Shown here: piece by piece, positions 11,868 to 20,540 of the stretch
How the letters are laid out: each line of letters opens with the position of its first letter
How positions within the stretch are numbered: position 1 is the stretch's first letter
Origin: Humitalea rosea
GTDB lineage: Bacteria > Pseudomonadota > Alphaproteobacteria > Acetobacterales > Acetobacteraceae
Length of the DNA stretch: 64,000 bases
Direction of reading: 5' to 3'
Assembly: GCF_003253705.1 (NCBI RefSeq)
Contig: NZ_QKYU01000005.1
Location: 1-64,000 of the forward strand
Program-made: the position numbers and the translations under genes
Notes under the pieces: model-generated
Databases searched by the model: none
What the model was told of the DNA's origin: nothing
The model's input: the letters and a program-made list of their open reading frames with translations, nothing else

Positions 11868-11893
11868 GCGGGGCCGCCTTCGGGTGGCCCCGC
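11868..11893 (+). terminator. GC-rich hairpin with TTCG loop
   Basis: Arms gcggggccgcc and ggtggccccgc pair over 11 positions (one G-U) around a ttcg tetraloop, 14 bases after the preceding stop. The ttcg loop is typical of stable transcript ends. No U-tract follows. Confidence 0.65.
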
Positions 11894-12018
11894 CTCCACC
11901 CGCATGTGACTTCGCGCCCGCTTCGCTCTAATCCTGCGGTGCCAGCCCGACGGCTGGCAGCATCGCGCCCAGGGCCGGTCACGGCATCCGGGCGCGGAAT
12001 CGAGGCCGGGAGCGGGTT

Positions 12019-14874
12019 GTGGCGGAACAGAACAACCTGGCCCAGGGCGTTCTGGGGTTCGGCCCCTTCCAATTGTTCGTCACGCAGAAGCTTCTGCTCG
12101 AAGGCGATCAGCCGGTTCGGCTCGGCGGACGGGCCCTCGATATCCTGACCTTGCTCGCCCAGCGCGCCGGCCAGGTGGTCGCCAAGGATGAGCTGATGGC
12201 GCAGGCCTGGCCCAACCTCGCCATCGAGGAGACGAACCTGCGCGTGCAGGTCGCGGCCTTGCGCAAGGTGCTCGGCGAGAGCGACAGCGGCGCGCGTTAC
12301 ATCATCAACGTCGCGGGGCGCGGCTACAGCTTCGTGGCCCCCGTCGCGGCGATCGACCGGCCCGGGCCGGAGGCCGCGCCGGCCCCGGATGGCATCAGGC
12401 CCTATACCCTGCCCACCGCGCTCAGCCGGATCATCGGCCGTGGTGGGGAGGTCGCCGCATTGGTGGCCCAGTTGCAGCAGCGCCGCCTGGTGACCATCGT
12501 GGGCGCGGGCGGCGTCGGCAAGACGACGGTGGCCCTGGCCGTCGCCGGCCAGCTCGCGCCTTGCTTCATCCACCACGCCTGCCTGGTCGATTTCGGCGCC
12601 CTGGCGCATCCGGACCTGGTGTGCGGCGCGCTGCGCGCGGCCCTTCGCGTCCCGGCCGGGACGGAGGCCGGGATCGCCGGGCTGACCCATTTCCTGCGCG
12701 AGATGCAGATGCTGATCGTGCTGGACAGCTGCGAACATCTGCTGGAGGCGGTGAGCCCGCTGGCGGAGGCGCTGCTGCGCGCCGCCCCCGGCGTCCGCAT
12801 CCTTGCGACCAGCCGGGAGCGGCTGCGGGCCGAGGGGGAATGGGTGTACCGGCTGCCGTCCATGGACCTGCCGCCGCGCACCCAGCTCACGGCGCGGGAG
12901 GCGATGGCCTCGCCCGCCGTGCAGCTTTTCGTGGAACGCGCCTCGGCCAGCCAGGATGGCTTCGTGCTGACGGATGCGGATGCGCCCTTCGCCGCCGACA
13001 TCTGCCGCCGGCTCGAAGGCATTCCGCTGGCGCTGGAACTGGCGGCGGCGGGCGTCGGCGCGCTCGGTCTGCGCGAGCTGGCGGCCCGCATCGACGACCG
13101 CTTCGAGCTGCTGGTCAAGGGCCGGCGCACCGCGCTGCCGCGCCACCGCACGCTGCGGGCCACGCTGGACTGGAGCTGCCAGCTCCTTTCGCCGCGTGAG
13201 CGGGAGATCATGCGGCGGCTGTCGGTGCTGCGCGGGTCCTTCACGCTGGAAGCAGCGACGGCCGTCGCCCAGCCCGCCGGCAGCACCGCCGCGACCTTCT
13301 TCAACGACATCGCCGACCTCGCCGACAAATCCCTCATCACCGTGGACATCAGCCGGCCGCAGACCCGCTATCGCCTGCTCGACACCACCCGGACCTATCT
13401 GCTGGAAAAGCTGGCCGAGGCGGGGGAGTTGGCGGCGGTGGCGCGCGTGCATGCGAGCTACTTCCGCGACACGCTGCGCGCCGCGGCATCGCGATGGGAC
13501 GGGCCTGACGCGGCCGAGCTTGTTGCCGGCTTCGAACGCGACCTCGACAATCTGCGCAGTGCCTTGGCATGGGCCCTGGGGCCGGAGGGCGACCGGGCGA
13601 TCGCCCTCGCGCTGGCGGTGGCCGGCGGTCCGGTGTTCCTGCAATTCTCGCTGTTCGACGAATGCCGCTTCGTGACCGAACAGGCCCTGGCGGCGCTGAC
13701 GGAAGAGGGGCGGCCGTCCGAGGATGCGATGCGCCTGCATGCCGCCCTCGGCAGCGCCGCGCTGCACCGGGGCGAGCGCGATGTGATGGTCAGCGCCTGG
13801 ACCACCTCCCTTGCCATCGCCGAGGCCCTGGGAAACGTGGATTTCCAGCTTCGTGCGTTGGGCGGGCTGATCACGAGCGCCATGAGCGACGACCTGCACC
13901 GCTCGTTGACGCTGGCGCGACGCTTCGCGCAGGTGGCCGCGACCCTGCCCGATCCGTCGGAGGCGGCGATCGCCGAGCGGATCATCGGCTATGTGCTGCA
14001 TCTGCAAGGCGATCAGCCGGGCGCGCGATGGCATGTCGAGCGGATGCTTGAGCGCTACATCGCGCCCGAGGGCTGGGCGCATATCGTCCGCTTCAACTTC
14101 GACCCGAGGACCATGGCGATCTCGACCCTCGCCCAGGTGCTGTGGCTGACCGGCCAGCCTGACCAGGCGCTCGACATGGCGCATCGGGCGGTCGCGGCGG
14201 CGCGCGCGGTGGGGCATGTGCCATCGCAATTCTTCGCCGTGACCCGCGCCCTGATCCCCGTCACCCATCTGCGCGGCATCCTGGCCGAGGAGGAGGAGGC
14301 CCTGGCGCAATTGCGCGATCTGGCGCCCGTCCATGGCCCCTGGGCGCTGTGGAATGTCGCGGGGGAGGGTGTCCTGGCGATCCGGCGCGGCGATGTGGCG
14401 GCCGGGCTTGCCCGGCTGCGGGACGGCATCGCGGCGATGAGCCCGACCTCGTTCAGCGCCCGCTTCGGTCCCTTCGTCGCCGGGCTGGTCGAGGGGCACG
14501 CCGGCATCGGGCAGCGGGGGGAGGCGCTGGCGGTCATCGGCCGCGCCCTGGCCCAGGCGCGCCGGAGCGGCGAGGCCTGGTATGAGCCGGAACTCCTCCG
14601 CCTGCAGGGCGAGGTGCTTCTGGCGGACGGCGCCCCCGCGGCCGAGGCCGAGGCGCTGTTCCTGCGGGCGCTGGCGCTTGCCCGGTCGCAGGGCGCATCG
14701 GCCTGGGCGCTGCGCGTGGCGATGAGCCTGTTCCGCCTCTGGCGCGATGGCCCGCGCGCGGGCGAGGGCCGGGCGCTGTTGGCGGGCCTGTTCGAGAGTT
14801 TCACCGAAGGCCTGGCCACGGCGGATCTGACGGCGGCGCGTGGCCTGCTGGCGGCGCATCACGCGGTGGAATGA
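12019..14874 (+). CDS. Winged-helix STAND-type transcriptional regulator with TPR-like C-terminus
   Basis: 951 residues with a GTG start. Residues about 10-105 form an OmpR/PhoB-type winged helix (ALDILTLLAQRAG, ETNLRVQVAALRKVL, GRGYSFV). Next is a STAND-type ATPase with P-loop VGAGGVGKTT near residue 160 and Walker B LIVLDSCEHLLE; the RLEGIPLALELAA motif is typical of this class. The remaining 500 residues are Ala/Leu-rich helical repeats resembling TPRs that would bind the inducer. Such proteins act as ligand- and ATP-gated activators. The next gene downstream is an orphan family 5 binding protein, a plausible target. No receiver domain is present. Confidence 0.85.
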   Translation: MAEQNNLAQGVLGFGPFQLFVTQKLLLEGDQPVRLGGRALDILTLLAQRAGQVVAKDELMAQAWPNLAIEETNLRVQVAALRKVLGESDSGARYIINVAGRGYSFVAPVAAIDRPGPEAAPAPDGIRPYTLPTALSRIIGRGGEVAALVAQLQQRRLVTIVGAGGVGKTTVALAVAGQLAPCFIHHACLVDFGALAHPDLVCGALRAALRVPAGTEAGIAGLTHFLREMQMLIVLDSCEHLLEAVSPLAEALLRAAPGVRILATSRERLRAEGEWVYRLPSMDLPPRTQLTAREAMASPAVQLFVERASASQDGFVLTDADAPFAADICRRLEGIPLALELAAAGVGALGLRELAARIDDRFELLVKGRRTALPRHRTLRATLDWSCQLLSPREREIMRRLSVLRGSFTLEAATAVAQPAGSTAATFFNDIADLADKSLITVDISRPQTRYRLLDTTRTYLLEKLAEAGELAAVARVHASYFRDTLRAAASRWDGPDAAELVAGFERDLDNLRSALAWALGPEGDRAIALALAVAGGPVFLQFSLFDECRFVTEQALAALTEEGRPSEDAMRLHAALGSAALHRGERDVMVSAWTTSLAIAEALGNVDFQLRALGGLITSAMSDDLHRSLTLARRFAQVAATLPDPSEAAIAERIIGYVLHLQGDQPGARWHVERMLERYIAPEGWAHIVRFNFDPRTMAISTLAQVLWLTGQPDQALDMAHRAVAAARAVGHVPSQFFAVTRALIPVTHLRGILAEEEEALAQLRDLAPVHGPWALWNVAGEGVLAIRRGDVAAGLARLRDGIAAMSPTSFSARFGPFVAGLVEGHAGIGQRGEALAVIGRALAQARRSGEAWYEPELLRLQGEVLLADGAPAAEAEALFLRALALARSQGASAWALRVAMSLFRLWRDGPRAGEGRALLAGLFESFTEGLATADLTAARGLLAAHHAVE

Positions 14875-14891
14875 TACGGCTGGCCGTTTCC

Positions 14892-14903
14892 GACCGAACG
14901 GTC
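14892..14903. promoter_or_regulatory. Palindromic operator candidate, copy 1
   Basis: gaccgaacggtc: arms gaccg/cggtc around two central A. It lies between the STAND regulator and the family 5 binding protein, 57 bases upstream of the latter's ATG. The identical 12-mer recurs at 16625. Its shape resembles TetR-family operators. Confidence 0.5.
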
Positions 14904-14959
14904 CATCAGTGCGCCCGCCACCTTCCCGTATGGGCCCGACCTGCCGGAGCACGACCGAC

Positions 14960-16564
14960 ATGCCATCGCGCCACAGCGTCACCATGCTTCTCGCCGGCCT
15001 GTTCGGGGCCTGTCTCGCCGGGGCCGCCGGCTCGCGGGACCTGACCGTCGGCCTCGCCGCGCCGCCGACCAGCTTCGATCCGCATTTCCATGCCCATGCC
15101 CCGAGCATCGCCTTGCAGCGGCATGTCTATGAAGGGCTGGTGACGCGCGGCGCGGATCTGGTGCTGCGGCCGACCCTGGCGCGGGACTGGGTGGCGCTGC
15201 CCGCGGCCGATGGCTGGGAGTTCCATATGGACCCGGAGGCGCGCTTCCAGGATGGCGCGCCGGTGACGGCGGCCGATGCCGCCGCCAGCCTGAGCCGTGC
15301 CGCCACCATCCCGAACAGCCCGGGCCGCTGGACGCCCTTCATCACCGAGATCGCGACGATCGAGGTGGTGGACGCCCTGACCCTGCGGCTGCGGACGCAT
15401 GGGCCCGCGCCGCTGCTGCCCGGCAACCTGCCGACGATCCTGATCATCCCCGAGACGGTCGCGCGCGGCGCCGCCACCGCCGATTTCAACGCCGGCACCG
15501 CCGCCATCGGCAGCGGCCCCTATCGCTTGCAGAGCTATGCGCCTGGTGGCGGGGTGACGCTGGTGCGCGCGGATGACTGGTGGCAGCGCCGCCGCCACCC
15601 CGAACAACCGGCCGAGCCCTGGACCCGGGTGGTGTTCCAGATCCTGCCCAATGACGCATCGCGCACCGCCGCCCTGCTCGCCGGCGATGCCGATCTGATC
15701 GAGGCGGTGCCGACCCGCGACGTGGCGCGGCTGGAGGCGGCGCCGGGCATCTCCATCGCGCGCCGGGCCAGCGTGCGCTTCATCTACATCGCGCTCGACC
15801 TCGGGCGCGATGTGTCGCCCGGCGTGGCCGATGCGGCCGGGCGGCCGATGGCGCGCAATCCGCTGAAGGATGTGCGGGTCCGCCGCGCGCTGTCGGTCGG
15901 CATCAACCGGCCTGGGCTGGTGGCGCAGGTGATGGACGGGCAGGGCGTGCCGACCGGCCAGTTCCTGGCCCGCGACCTGCCGAGCGCCGACCCCGCGCTG
16001 GCGCCCGATCCCTACGACCCAGCTCTGGCGCGGCGCCTGCTGGCGGAGGCCGGTTGGGGCGGGGGCTTCACGCTCACCCTCGCGGGGCCGAACGACCGGC
16101 TCGTCAACGACGACAGGATCCTCCAGGCGGTGGCGCAGATGTGGGAGCGCATCGGCGTCCGCACCATGGTCGAGGCGATGCCCTCGGCGGTGTATTTCCG
16201 CCGCTTCGCCGGCGCCGGGTTCAGCGCCGGGCTGAGCGGCTGGGGCACCTCCTCCGGCGAGCCGAACACGCATTTCACCTCGTTGCTGGCGACGCGGGAC
16301 GCGGCACGCGGCCGAGGCTCGATGAACCCCACCGGCTATGGCAATCCGCAGGTCGATGCGCTGGTCGATCAGGCGTTGATGACGATCGAGGATGCCCCCC
16401 GGCAGCGCCTGTGGCGGCAGGCGACACAACTGGCCCTGGCCGAGGATGTGGCGCTGCTGCCCTTGCATCATCAGGTGAATATCTGGGCCATGCGCGGGGG
16501 GCTCAGCTATCAGCCCCGCGCCGATGAATTGACCGATATTATGGGCTTACGGCCCATCCCATAG
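14960..16564 (+). CDS. ABC transporter substrate-binding protein, family 5 (DppA/OppA type)
   Basis: 534 residues, the usual length. The start at MPSRHSVTML gives a signal peptide ending near AGAAGS; the frame is open upstream but lacks a signal peptide. Mature features are YEGLVTRG, the SBP_bac_5 core and NPTGYGNPQVDALVD near the C-terminus, all typical of periplasmic receptors for peptides, glutathione or opines. No ABC permease or ATPase gene adjoins it, so it must use a distant transporter. It is bracketed by two identical 12-bp palindromes, which suggests a dedicated regulator. Confidence 0.9.
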   Translation: MPSRHSVTMLLAGLFGACLAGAAGSRDLTVGLAAPPTSFDPHFHAHAPSIALQRHVYEGLVTRGADLVLRPTLARDWVALPAADGWEFHMDPEARFQDGAPVTAADAAASLSRAATIPNSPGRWTPFITEIATIEVVDALTLRLRTHGPAPLLPGNLPTILIIPETVARGAATADFNAGTAAIGSGPYRLQSYAPGGGVTLVRADDWWQRRRHPEQPAEPWTRVVFQILPNDASRTAALLAGDADLIEAVPTRDVARLEAAPGISIARRASVRFIYIALDLGRDVSPGVADAAGRPMARNPLKDVRVRRALSVGINRPGLVAQVMDGQGVPTGQFLARDLPSADPALAPDPYDPALARRLLAEAGWGGGFTLTLAGPNDRLVNDDRILQAVAQMWERIGVRTMVEAMPSAVYFRRFAGAGFSAGLSGWGTSSGEPNTHFTSLLATRDAARGRGSMNPTGYGNPQVDALVDQALMTIEDAPRQRLWRQATQLALAEDVALLPLHHQVNIWAMRGGLSYQPRADELTDIMGLRPIP

Positions 16565-16624
16565 GGATCGCCTTGCGTAAGGCCGCCACGGCAGGATTTC
16601 ACAACCATTAACTCGCGTCAGGGT

Positions 16625-16636
16625 GACCGAACGGTC
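16625..16636. promoter_or_regulatory. Palindromic operator candidate, copy 2
   Basis: Second exact copy of gaccgaacggtc, here extended to tgaccgaacggtca (16624-16637). It lies 60 bases after the binding-protein stop and about 100 bases upstream of the AraC gene, so it could control that gene. Confidence 0.5.
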
Positions 16637-16734
16637 AAGTCTTCGGTGGACGCCAACCGTCCCACCCATGCAGCGGATCGCGCCCCAGGCGCACCGCGAT
16701 CCGGGCCGGGGCGCAAGCCGAGGAAGATCCCGAT

Positions 16735-17289
16735 ATGTCAGCCGCCCTGCCGGAACGCCTCCTCCCCCCTTCCCCCCCGAGGGGGGCGGATGGTGCGACT
16801 CCTAGCCTCGCCATGGTCATCACCCGCCTGCTCGATACCGCCGGGCGCGCGATGGAGGTGGACCGCGACGGCGCCCGCCGCCTGCTCGCGCGCGCCACCG
16901 CCCTGCTGGCGGACAGCCCCACCCGGGCGCGGCCGCCCGCGGTCACGCGCGGCGGGCTGGCGCCGTGGCAGATGCGGCGCGTCGCCATGCAGATCGACGC
17001 GAAGCTGGACGGCCCCCTGCATGTCGCGGAGCTGGCGGAGACGGTGCGGCTCAGCGCCTACCACTTCGGCCGCGCCTTCAAGGTCAGCTTCGGGCAATCG
17101 CCCTACGCCTATGTGCTGCGCAAGCGGATGGAGCGGGCGCAGGAGCTGATGCTGACCACCGACCAGCCGCTGGCGCAGATCGCCATCGCCTGCGGCCTGG
17201 CCGACCAGGCGCATCTCTCCCGCCTGTTCCGCCAGATCATGGGCGAAAGCCCGAACGCCTGGCGGCGCCAGCACAGCACCGGCGCCTGA
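16735..17289 (+). CDS. AraC-family transcriptional regulator
   Basis: 184 residues from an ATG preceded by GAGGAAG. The C-terminal 100 residues are a complete AraC/XylS DNA-binding domain with two helix-turn-helix units: LHVAELAETVRLSAYHFGRAF, and the second with IAIACGLADQAHLSRLFRQ. The N-terminal 80 residues are too short for a cupin sensor, so it belongs to the short AraC class, which often responds through other proteins or to stress. It lies just downstream of a palindrome shared with the upstream binding-protein gene. A remnant of an SDR gene follows its stop. Confidence 0.87.
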   Translation: MSAALPERLLPPSPPRGADGATPSLAMVITRLLDTAGRAMEVDRDGARRLLARATALLADSPTRARPPAVTRGGLAPWQMRRVAMQIDAKLDGPLHVAELAETVRLSAYHFGRAFKVSFGQSPYAYVLRKRMERAQELMLTTDQPLAQIAIACGLADQAHLSRLFRQIMGESPNAWRRQHSTGA

Positions 17290-17300
17290 TCGCCGCAGGC

Positions 17301-17363
17301 CATCGCGCGGCCGGGTTCGTGACCGGCACGGCGCTGAACATCGACGGCGGTTACGGCGCCTGA
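17301..17363 (+). pseudogene. C-terminal remnant of a short-chain dehydrogenase
   Basis: Twenty codons before a TGA read HRAAGFVTGTALNIDGGYGA, the characteristic C-terminal strand and tail of classical SDR oxidoreductases (VTGxxLxIDGGY). No Rossmann part or catalytic YxxxK precedes it, because the AraC gene ends 11 bases upstream. The fragment therefore marks a deletion or insertion scar. It overlaps the end of the opposite-strand hydrolase by 13 bases. Confidence 0.7.
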
Positions 17364-18220
17364 AGGAAGGCGCTGACGGCGGCGATGGTCGCCTCCGGCT
17401 GTTCCTCCATCAGCCAGTGACCGGCATCGGCGATCACCGCCTCCCGCACATCGCTGGCACAGGCGCGCATCACCACCGCCATCATGCCGGCGAAGGACAT
17501 CTGCCCGCCGACCGCGAGCACCGGCATGGTGAGCGGCCCCTGCGCGACGAAGGCCTTGTTGTCGCGCGCATCCTGCTCGAAGGCCGCGAACTGGTTGAAG
17601 CCCGCGTGCATCGCGCCAGGCTGCGCATAGAGTGCGGCGTAGTGTTCGCGCGAGGCCTCGGCGAAGCGTCGCGGATCGGCCGAGAATTCGTTCCAGAAGC
17701 GGTCGAGGTAGATCCGCTCCCGCCCCGCCACCAGCCGCTCCGCATCCGGCCCGCGGAAAGAAAAGTGCCACAGCGCGCTGCTGCGGATGATCTCATCCCA
17801 GGGGCCGACGCCGGGCAGCGGCGCATCCAGGATCGCGAACCGCGTGACCCGGTCACGATTCTGCGCGGCAAAAGCGTAGCCGACCATGTTGCCGATGTCG
17901 TGGGTGACGAGCTTCACCGTCCCGACGCCGAGCGTATCGAGCAGATGCGCCATGTCCTGGCCCTGCGTCTTCTTGTCGTATCCGGCCTCGGGGCGGGAGG
18001 AGAGGCCCATGCCGCGCAGATCGGGGATGATCAGGCTGTGGGTATGGGCAAGCTCGGCGGCCATCGGGGCCCACATGTCGCCGGTCTCGCCATAGCCGTG
18101 CAGCAACAGCACCGCCGGGCCCTGGCCACCGGTGCGGACATGCAGCGTGACGCCATCGAGCGCGATGTCCCGCAGGCGGAAGCCCGGCGGGAAGGACAGG
18201 CCATGCACGGGATCGACCAT
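17351..18220 (-). CDS. Alpha/beta hydrolase (epoxide hydrolase / haloacid dehalogenase-like)
   Basis: 289 residues from the ATG at 18220, chosen because GGAGG lies 8 bases upstream; ATGs at 18235 and 18265 are also in frame. It has LLLHGYGET as oxyanion site, a nucleophilic Asp in VTHDIGN instead of Ser, and a C-terminal His in GHWLMEEQP. An Asp nucleophile places it with epoxide hydrolases and fluoroacetate/haloalkane dehalogenases. The substrate is not evident. It converges on the AraC gene and ends within the SDR remnant. Confidence 0.87.
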   Translation of the reverse strand: MVDPVHGLSFPPGFRLRDIALDGVTLHVRTGGQGPAVLLLHGYGETGDMWAPMAAELAHTHSLIIPDLRGMGLSSRPEAGYDKKTQGQDMAHLLDTLGVGTVKLVTHDIGNMVGYAFAAQNRDRVTRFAILDAPLPGVGPWDEIIRSSALWHFSFRGPDAERLVAGRERIYLDRFWNEFSADPRRFAEASREHYAALYAQPGAMHAGFNQFAAFEQDARDNKAFVAQGPLTMPVLAVGGQMSFAGMMAVVMRACASDVREAVIADAGHWLMEEQPEATIAAVSAFLQAP

Positions 18221-18329
18221 CGCCAACGCCTCCATAGGATCTGGATCAGTCCAGCGCCGCAGCATCGGCGCTGCGGCCGTCGCGGGCTTGGCGAATCATT
18301 GCGCGAAGCTGCTTGTCCTGCGGTGCTGC

Positions 18330-19913
18330 CTAAGCCGGCGGCAGCGCCAGCAAATGCCGCACCACGGGCGCCTCGGGGCCGATGTGGAAGCGGCGGGCCT
18401 CGGCCTGGACATCGGCATCCGCCGCCGAGACGCGATGGTGCTGCCGCAGGTGCTCGGCCCAGGATTCGACCAGGAACCATTCGACGATCTGCCCCGGTGC
18501 CGCCGCATCCTCGGTGAGGCCCCAGGCATAGGCGCCATCGCGGCGGCGTTCGCTCGCAAGCTGGTGCAGCGCCGCCCGGAAGGCCGGGCCATCGGCCGCG
18601 TCGATGCGGTATTCGACGAGGATCAGCACCGGGCCGCGATCGCCCTCGACCGGGCCGTTCAGCTCCGGTTCCGGCCAGTGCAGCGCGGGGGCGAGGTCCG
18701 CCTCGCCGGAGGGCAGCCGCAGGCGGCCGGCGGTCGCGGCCAGCACTACCAGCGCCGCCGCCCCGGCCACCAGCGCCCCGGCGACGCCGGTCGCCTCGGC
18801 CAGCGCACCCCAGGCGAGGCTGCCCAGCGTCGCCGCGCCGCTGAAGGTGGTGAGGTAGATCGCGAGCCCGCGCCCTCTCACCCAATCCGGCAGCACCGCC
18901 TGGATGATGCCGTTGAAGGTGGTCAGGGCTGCGATCCAGGCAGCACCCAGCACCACCGCGATGGCCAGGCCCAGCGCCTGCGGCGGCCGCAGGGCGAGCG
19001 CCAGCATCACCGCCGCCACGCAGATCGCCGCACCCAGCAGGATGCCATCGGCCGACAAATGCCGCCGCACCCGGGGCAGGACCAGTGCGCCCGCCACCGC
19101 GCCCCCGCCGATGCCGCCGAGCAGGAGCCCGTAGAACCCGGCCCCGCCGCCCATCAGATTCCGCGCCACCAGCGGCAGCAGCGCCCAGACCGCGCTGGCG
19201 CAGACGAAGAAGATCACGGCGCGCGTCAGCACCCGGTGCAGTTCGCGGCTGGCGCGGGCGAAGCGCAGCCCGGCGCGCAGCCCCCCGCCGAAATGCTCGG
19301 ACAGGCCGTCGCGCTTCCGCTCCGGCCGCCGCCACCACAGCAGCGCGCCCAGCACCGCGACATAGCTCAGCACATCCGCGCCATAGGTCGCGGCCGCGCC
19401 GAAGGTGACCAGCACGACGCCGCCAAGCGCCGGCCCGATGGCGCGGGCGATGTTGAAGCCGAGCGAGTTCAGCGCCACCGCGTCGCGCAGCAGCGGCTTC
19501 GGCACCAGCTCGGGCACGATCGCCTGCCAGTTCGGCCCCGCGAGCGCCGCCCCCAGCCCGCCGACGAAGGTCAGCACCACCAACAGGGTCACATCCAGCC
19601 CGCCGGTCAGCGCCAGCACCGCGAGCAGCCCGCTGACCAGGGCGAGCCCGATCTGCGTCCCGATCAGCAGCCGCCGGCGATCGAGGATATCGGCGAGCAC
19701 CCCGGCCGGTATCCCGAGCAGGAAGATCGGCAAGGTCGAGGCCGCCTGCACCAGTGCAACGGCGGCGGGCGAGCCGGAGATCTCAGCGACCAGCCAACTG
19801 CTGGCGACATCGCGCATGAAGACGCCGATGTTGCCGACGACCGTCGCTGCCCAGATGATCGCGAAGGTGCGCTGCCGCAGGGGGGCGAAGGCATTGGGTG
19901 CTGGCGCGGTCAT
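18330..19913 (-). CDS. MFS transporter, MFS_3 type, with C-terminal cytosolic tail
   Basis: 527 residues starting at MTAPAPNAF. Twelve or so membrane segments cover the first 400 residues; the loop DRRRLLIGTQ after the second helix pair is the MFS motif. A soluble tail of about 100 residues (from about 425) resembles an antibiotic-monooxygenase-like ferredoxin fold, as in PF05977 (EntS-like) exporters of this length. It overlaps the DoxX gene by ATGA and is the last gene of a four-gene operon. The exported substrate is unknown. Confidence 0.88.
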   Translation of the reverse strand: MTAPAPNAFAPLRQRTFAIIWAATVVGNIGVFMRDVASSWLVAEISGSPAAVALVQAASTLPIFLLGIPAGVLADILDRRRLLIGTQIGLALVSGLLAVLALTGGLDVTLLVVLTFVGGLGAALAGPNWQAIVPELVPKPLLRDAVALNSLGFNIARAIGPALGGVVLVTFGAAATYGADVLSYVAVLGALLWWRRPERKRDGLSEHFGGGLRAGLRFARASRELHRVLTRAVIFFVCASAVWALLPLVARNLMGGGAGFYGLLLGGIGGGAVAGALVLPRVRRHLSADGILLGAAICVAAVMLALALRPPQALGLAIAVVLGAAWIAALTTFNGIIQAVLPDWVRGRGLAIYLTTFSGAATLGSLAWGALAEATGVAGALVAGAAALVVLAATAGRLRLPSGEADLAPALHWPEPELNGPVEGDRGPVLILVEYRIDAADGPAFRAALHQLASERRRDGAYAWGLTEDAAAPGQIVEWFLVESWAEHLRQHHRVSAADADVQAEARRFHIGPEAPVVRHLLALPPA

Positions 19914-20263
19914 GCATCTGTCCTCGGTTTGGCGTCTTTGCGCGAGGCGAGGGCGGCGAGGATCAACCCGCCCACGATCGCGAGGTCGCTGGACATGGCG
20001 CCCTGATGGGGCGCCGGCCCCGTCTCGGCCCAGGCCACCCCGATCAGGGTGAAGCCCGCGAGGGCCGCGGCGCCGACGCCCGCGGCCTGCCCACCGGCGA
20101 CCAGGGCCATCGCTCCCCCGCATTGCAGCAGGATCACCGCCGCATCGAGGGGGCTTGCGGCCAGGCGGGGGAGGGCGTTCCAACCACCCAGCAGATAGGG
20201 CGAGGCCAACCCGAGCCGCGCCAGCAGGGCCAGCGCGGCAGCCGGCGTCGGGGCGCGGATCAT
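19910..20263 (-). CDS. DoxX-like small membrane protein
   Basis: 117 residues with four hydrophobic segments, in the arrangement of the DoxX/DoxD family. Family motifs seen are LGLASPYLLGGW near the N-terminus and ILLQCGGAMALVAG in the second helix. In other bacteria DoxX-type proteins are tied to sulphur or redox stress responses. It starts 3 bases after the XapX stop and overlaps the MFS gene by 4 bases, so it is strictly co-translated with both. No enzymatic residues are evident. Confidence 0.78.
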   Translation of the reverse strand: MIRAPTPAAALALLARLGLASPYLLGGWNALPRLAASPLDAAVILLQCGGAMALVAGGQAAGVGAAALAGFTLIGVAWAETGPAPHQGAMSSDLAIVGGLILAALASRKDAKPRTDA

Positions 20264-20266
20264 GCG

Positions 20267-20527
20267 CTAGGCAGGACCATCCGGCCCGCGATCCGCACCT
20301 GGCAGCCGCCCGAAGACATGCGGGAGACAGCCGCTTCGGATCCAGGCGAGATCGACCGGCCGCCCCTCCAGCACCCGCCGCGCGAGCGGCACGATCTGCT
20401 CCCCGGCGAGGATGCCGAGCAGCCCGACCAGCGCCACCACCGGTGGTGCCGGCGAACGCACCTGGAGCACGCCGTAGATGATGCCGACAAGAACGCCGGC
20501 GCCAAGCGCGGTCAGGTATAGGGTCAT
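20267..20527 (-). CDS. XapX domain membrane protein
   Basis: 86 residues. The first 55 are the XapX domain: MTLYLTALGAGVLVGIIYG, then RSPAPPVVALVGLLGILAGE, forming two membrane helices with a conserved Pro-Pro turn. A polar tail of 30 residues follows. The domain has no defined function, but the genes often lie beside isochorismatase-like hydrolases, as here. It lies 13 bases after that hydrolase and 3 bases before the DoxX gene. The start at 20527 fits the domain; the frame extends 25 codons upstream into the hydrolase gene. Confidence 0.8.
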   Translation of the reverse strand: MTLYLTALGAGVLVGIIYGVLQVRSPAPPVVALVGLLGILAGEQIVPLARRVLEGRPVDLAWIRSGCLPHVFGRLPGADRGPDGPA

Positions 20528-20540
20528 GCCGCGCGGTGCT

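Noticed and set aside
11809-15108. Open frame of 1099 codons on the minus strand opposite the STAND regulator
   Set aside because: The plus-strand protein has clear wHTH, P-loop and Walker B motifs; the minus frame is low-complexity Arg/Gln/Gly sequence typical of shadows.
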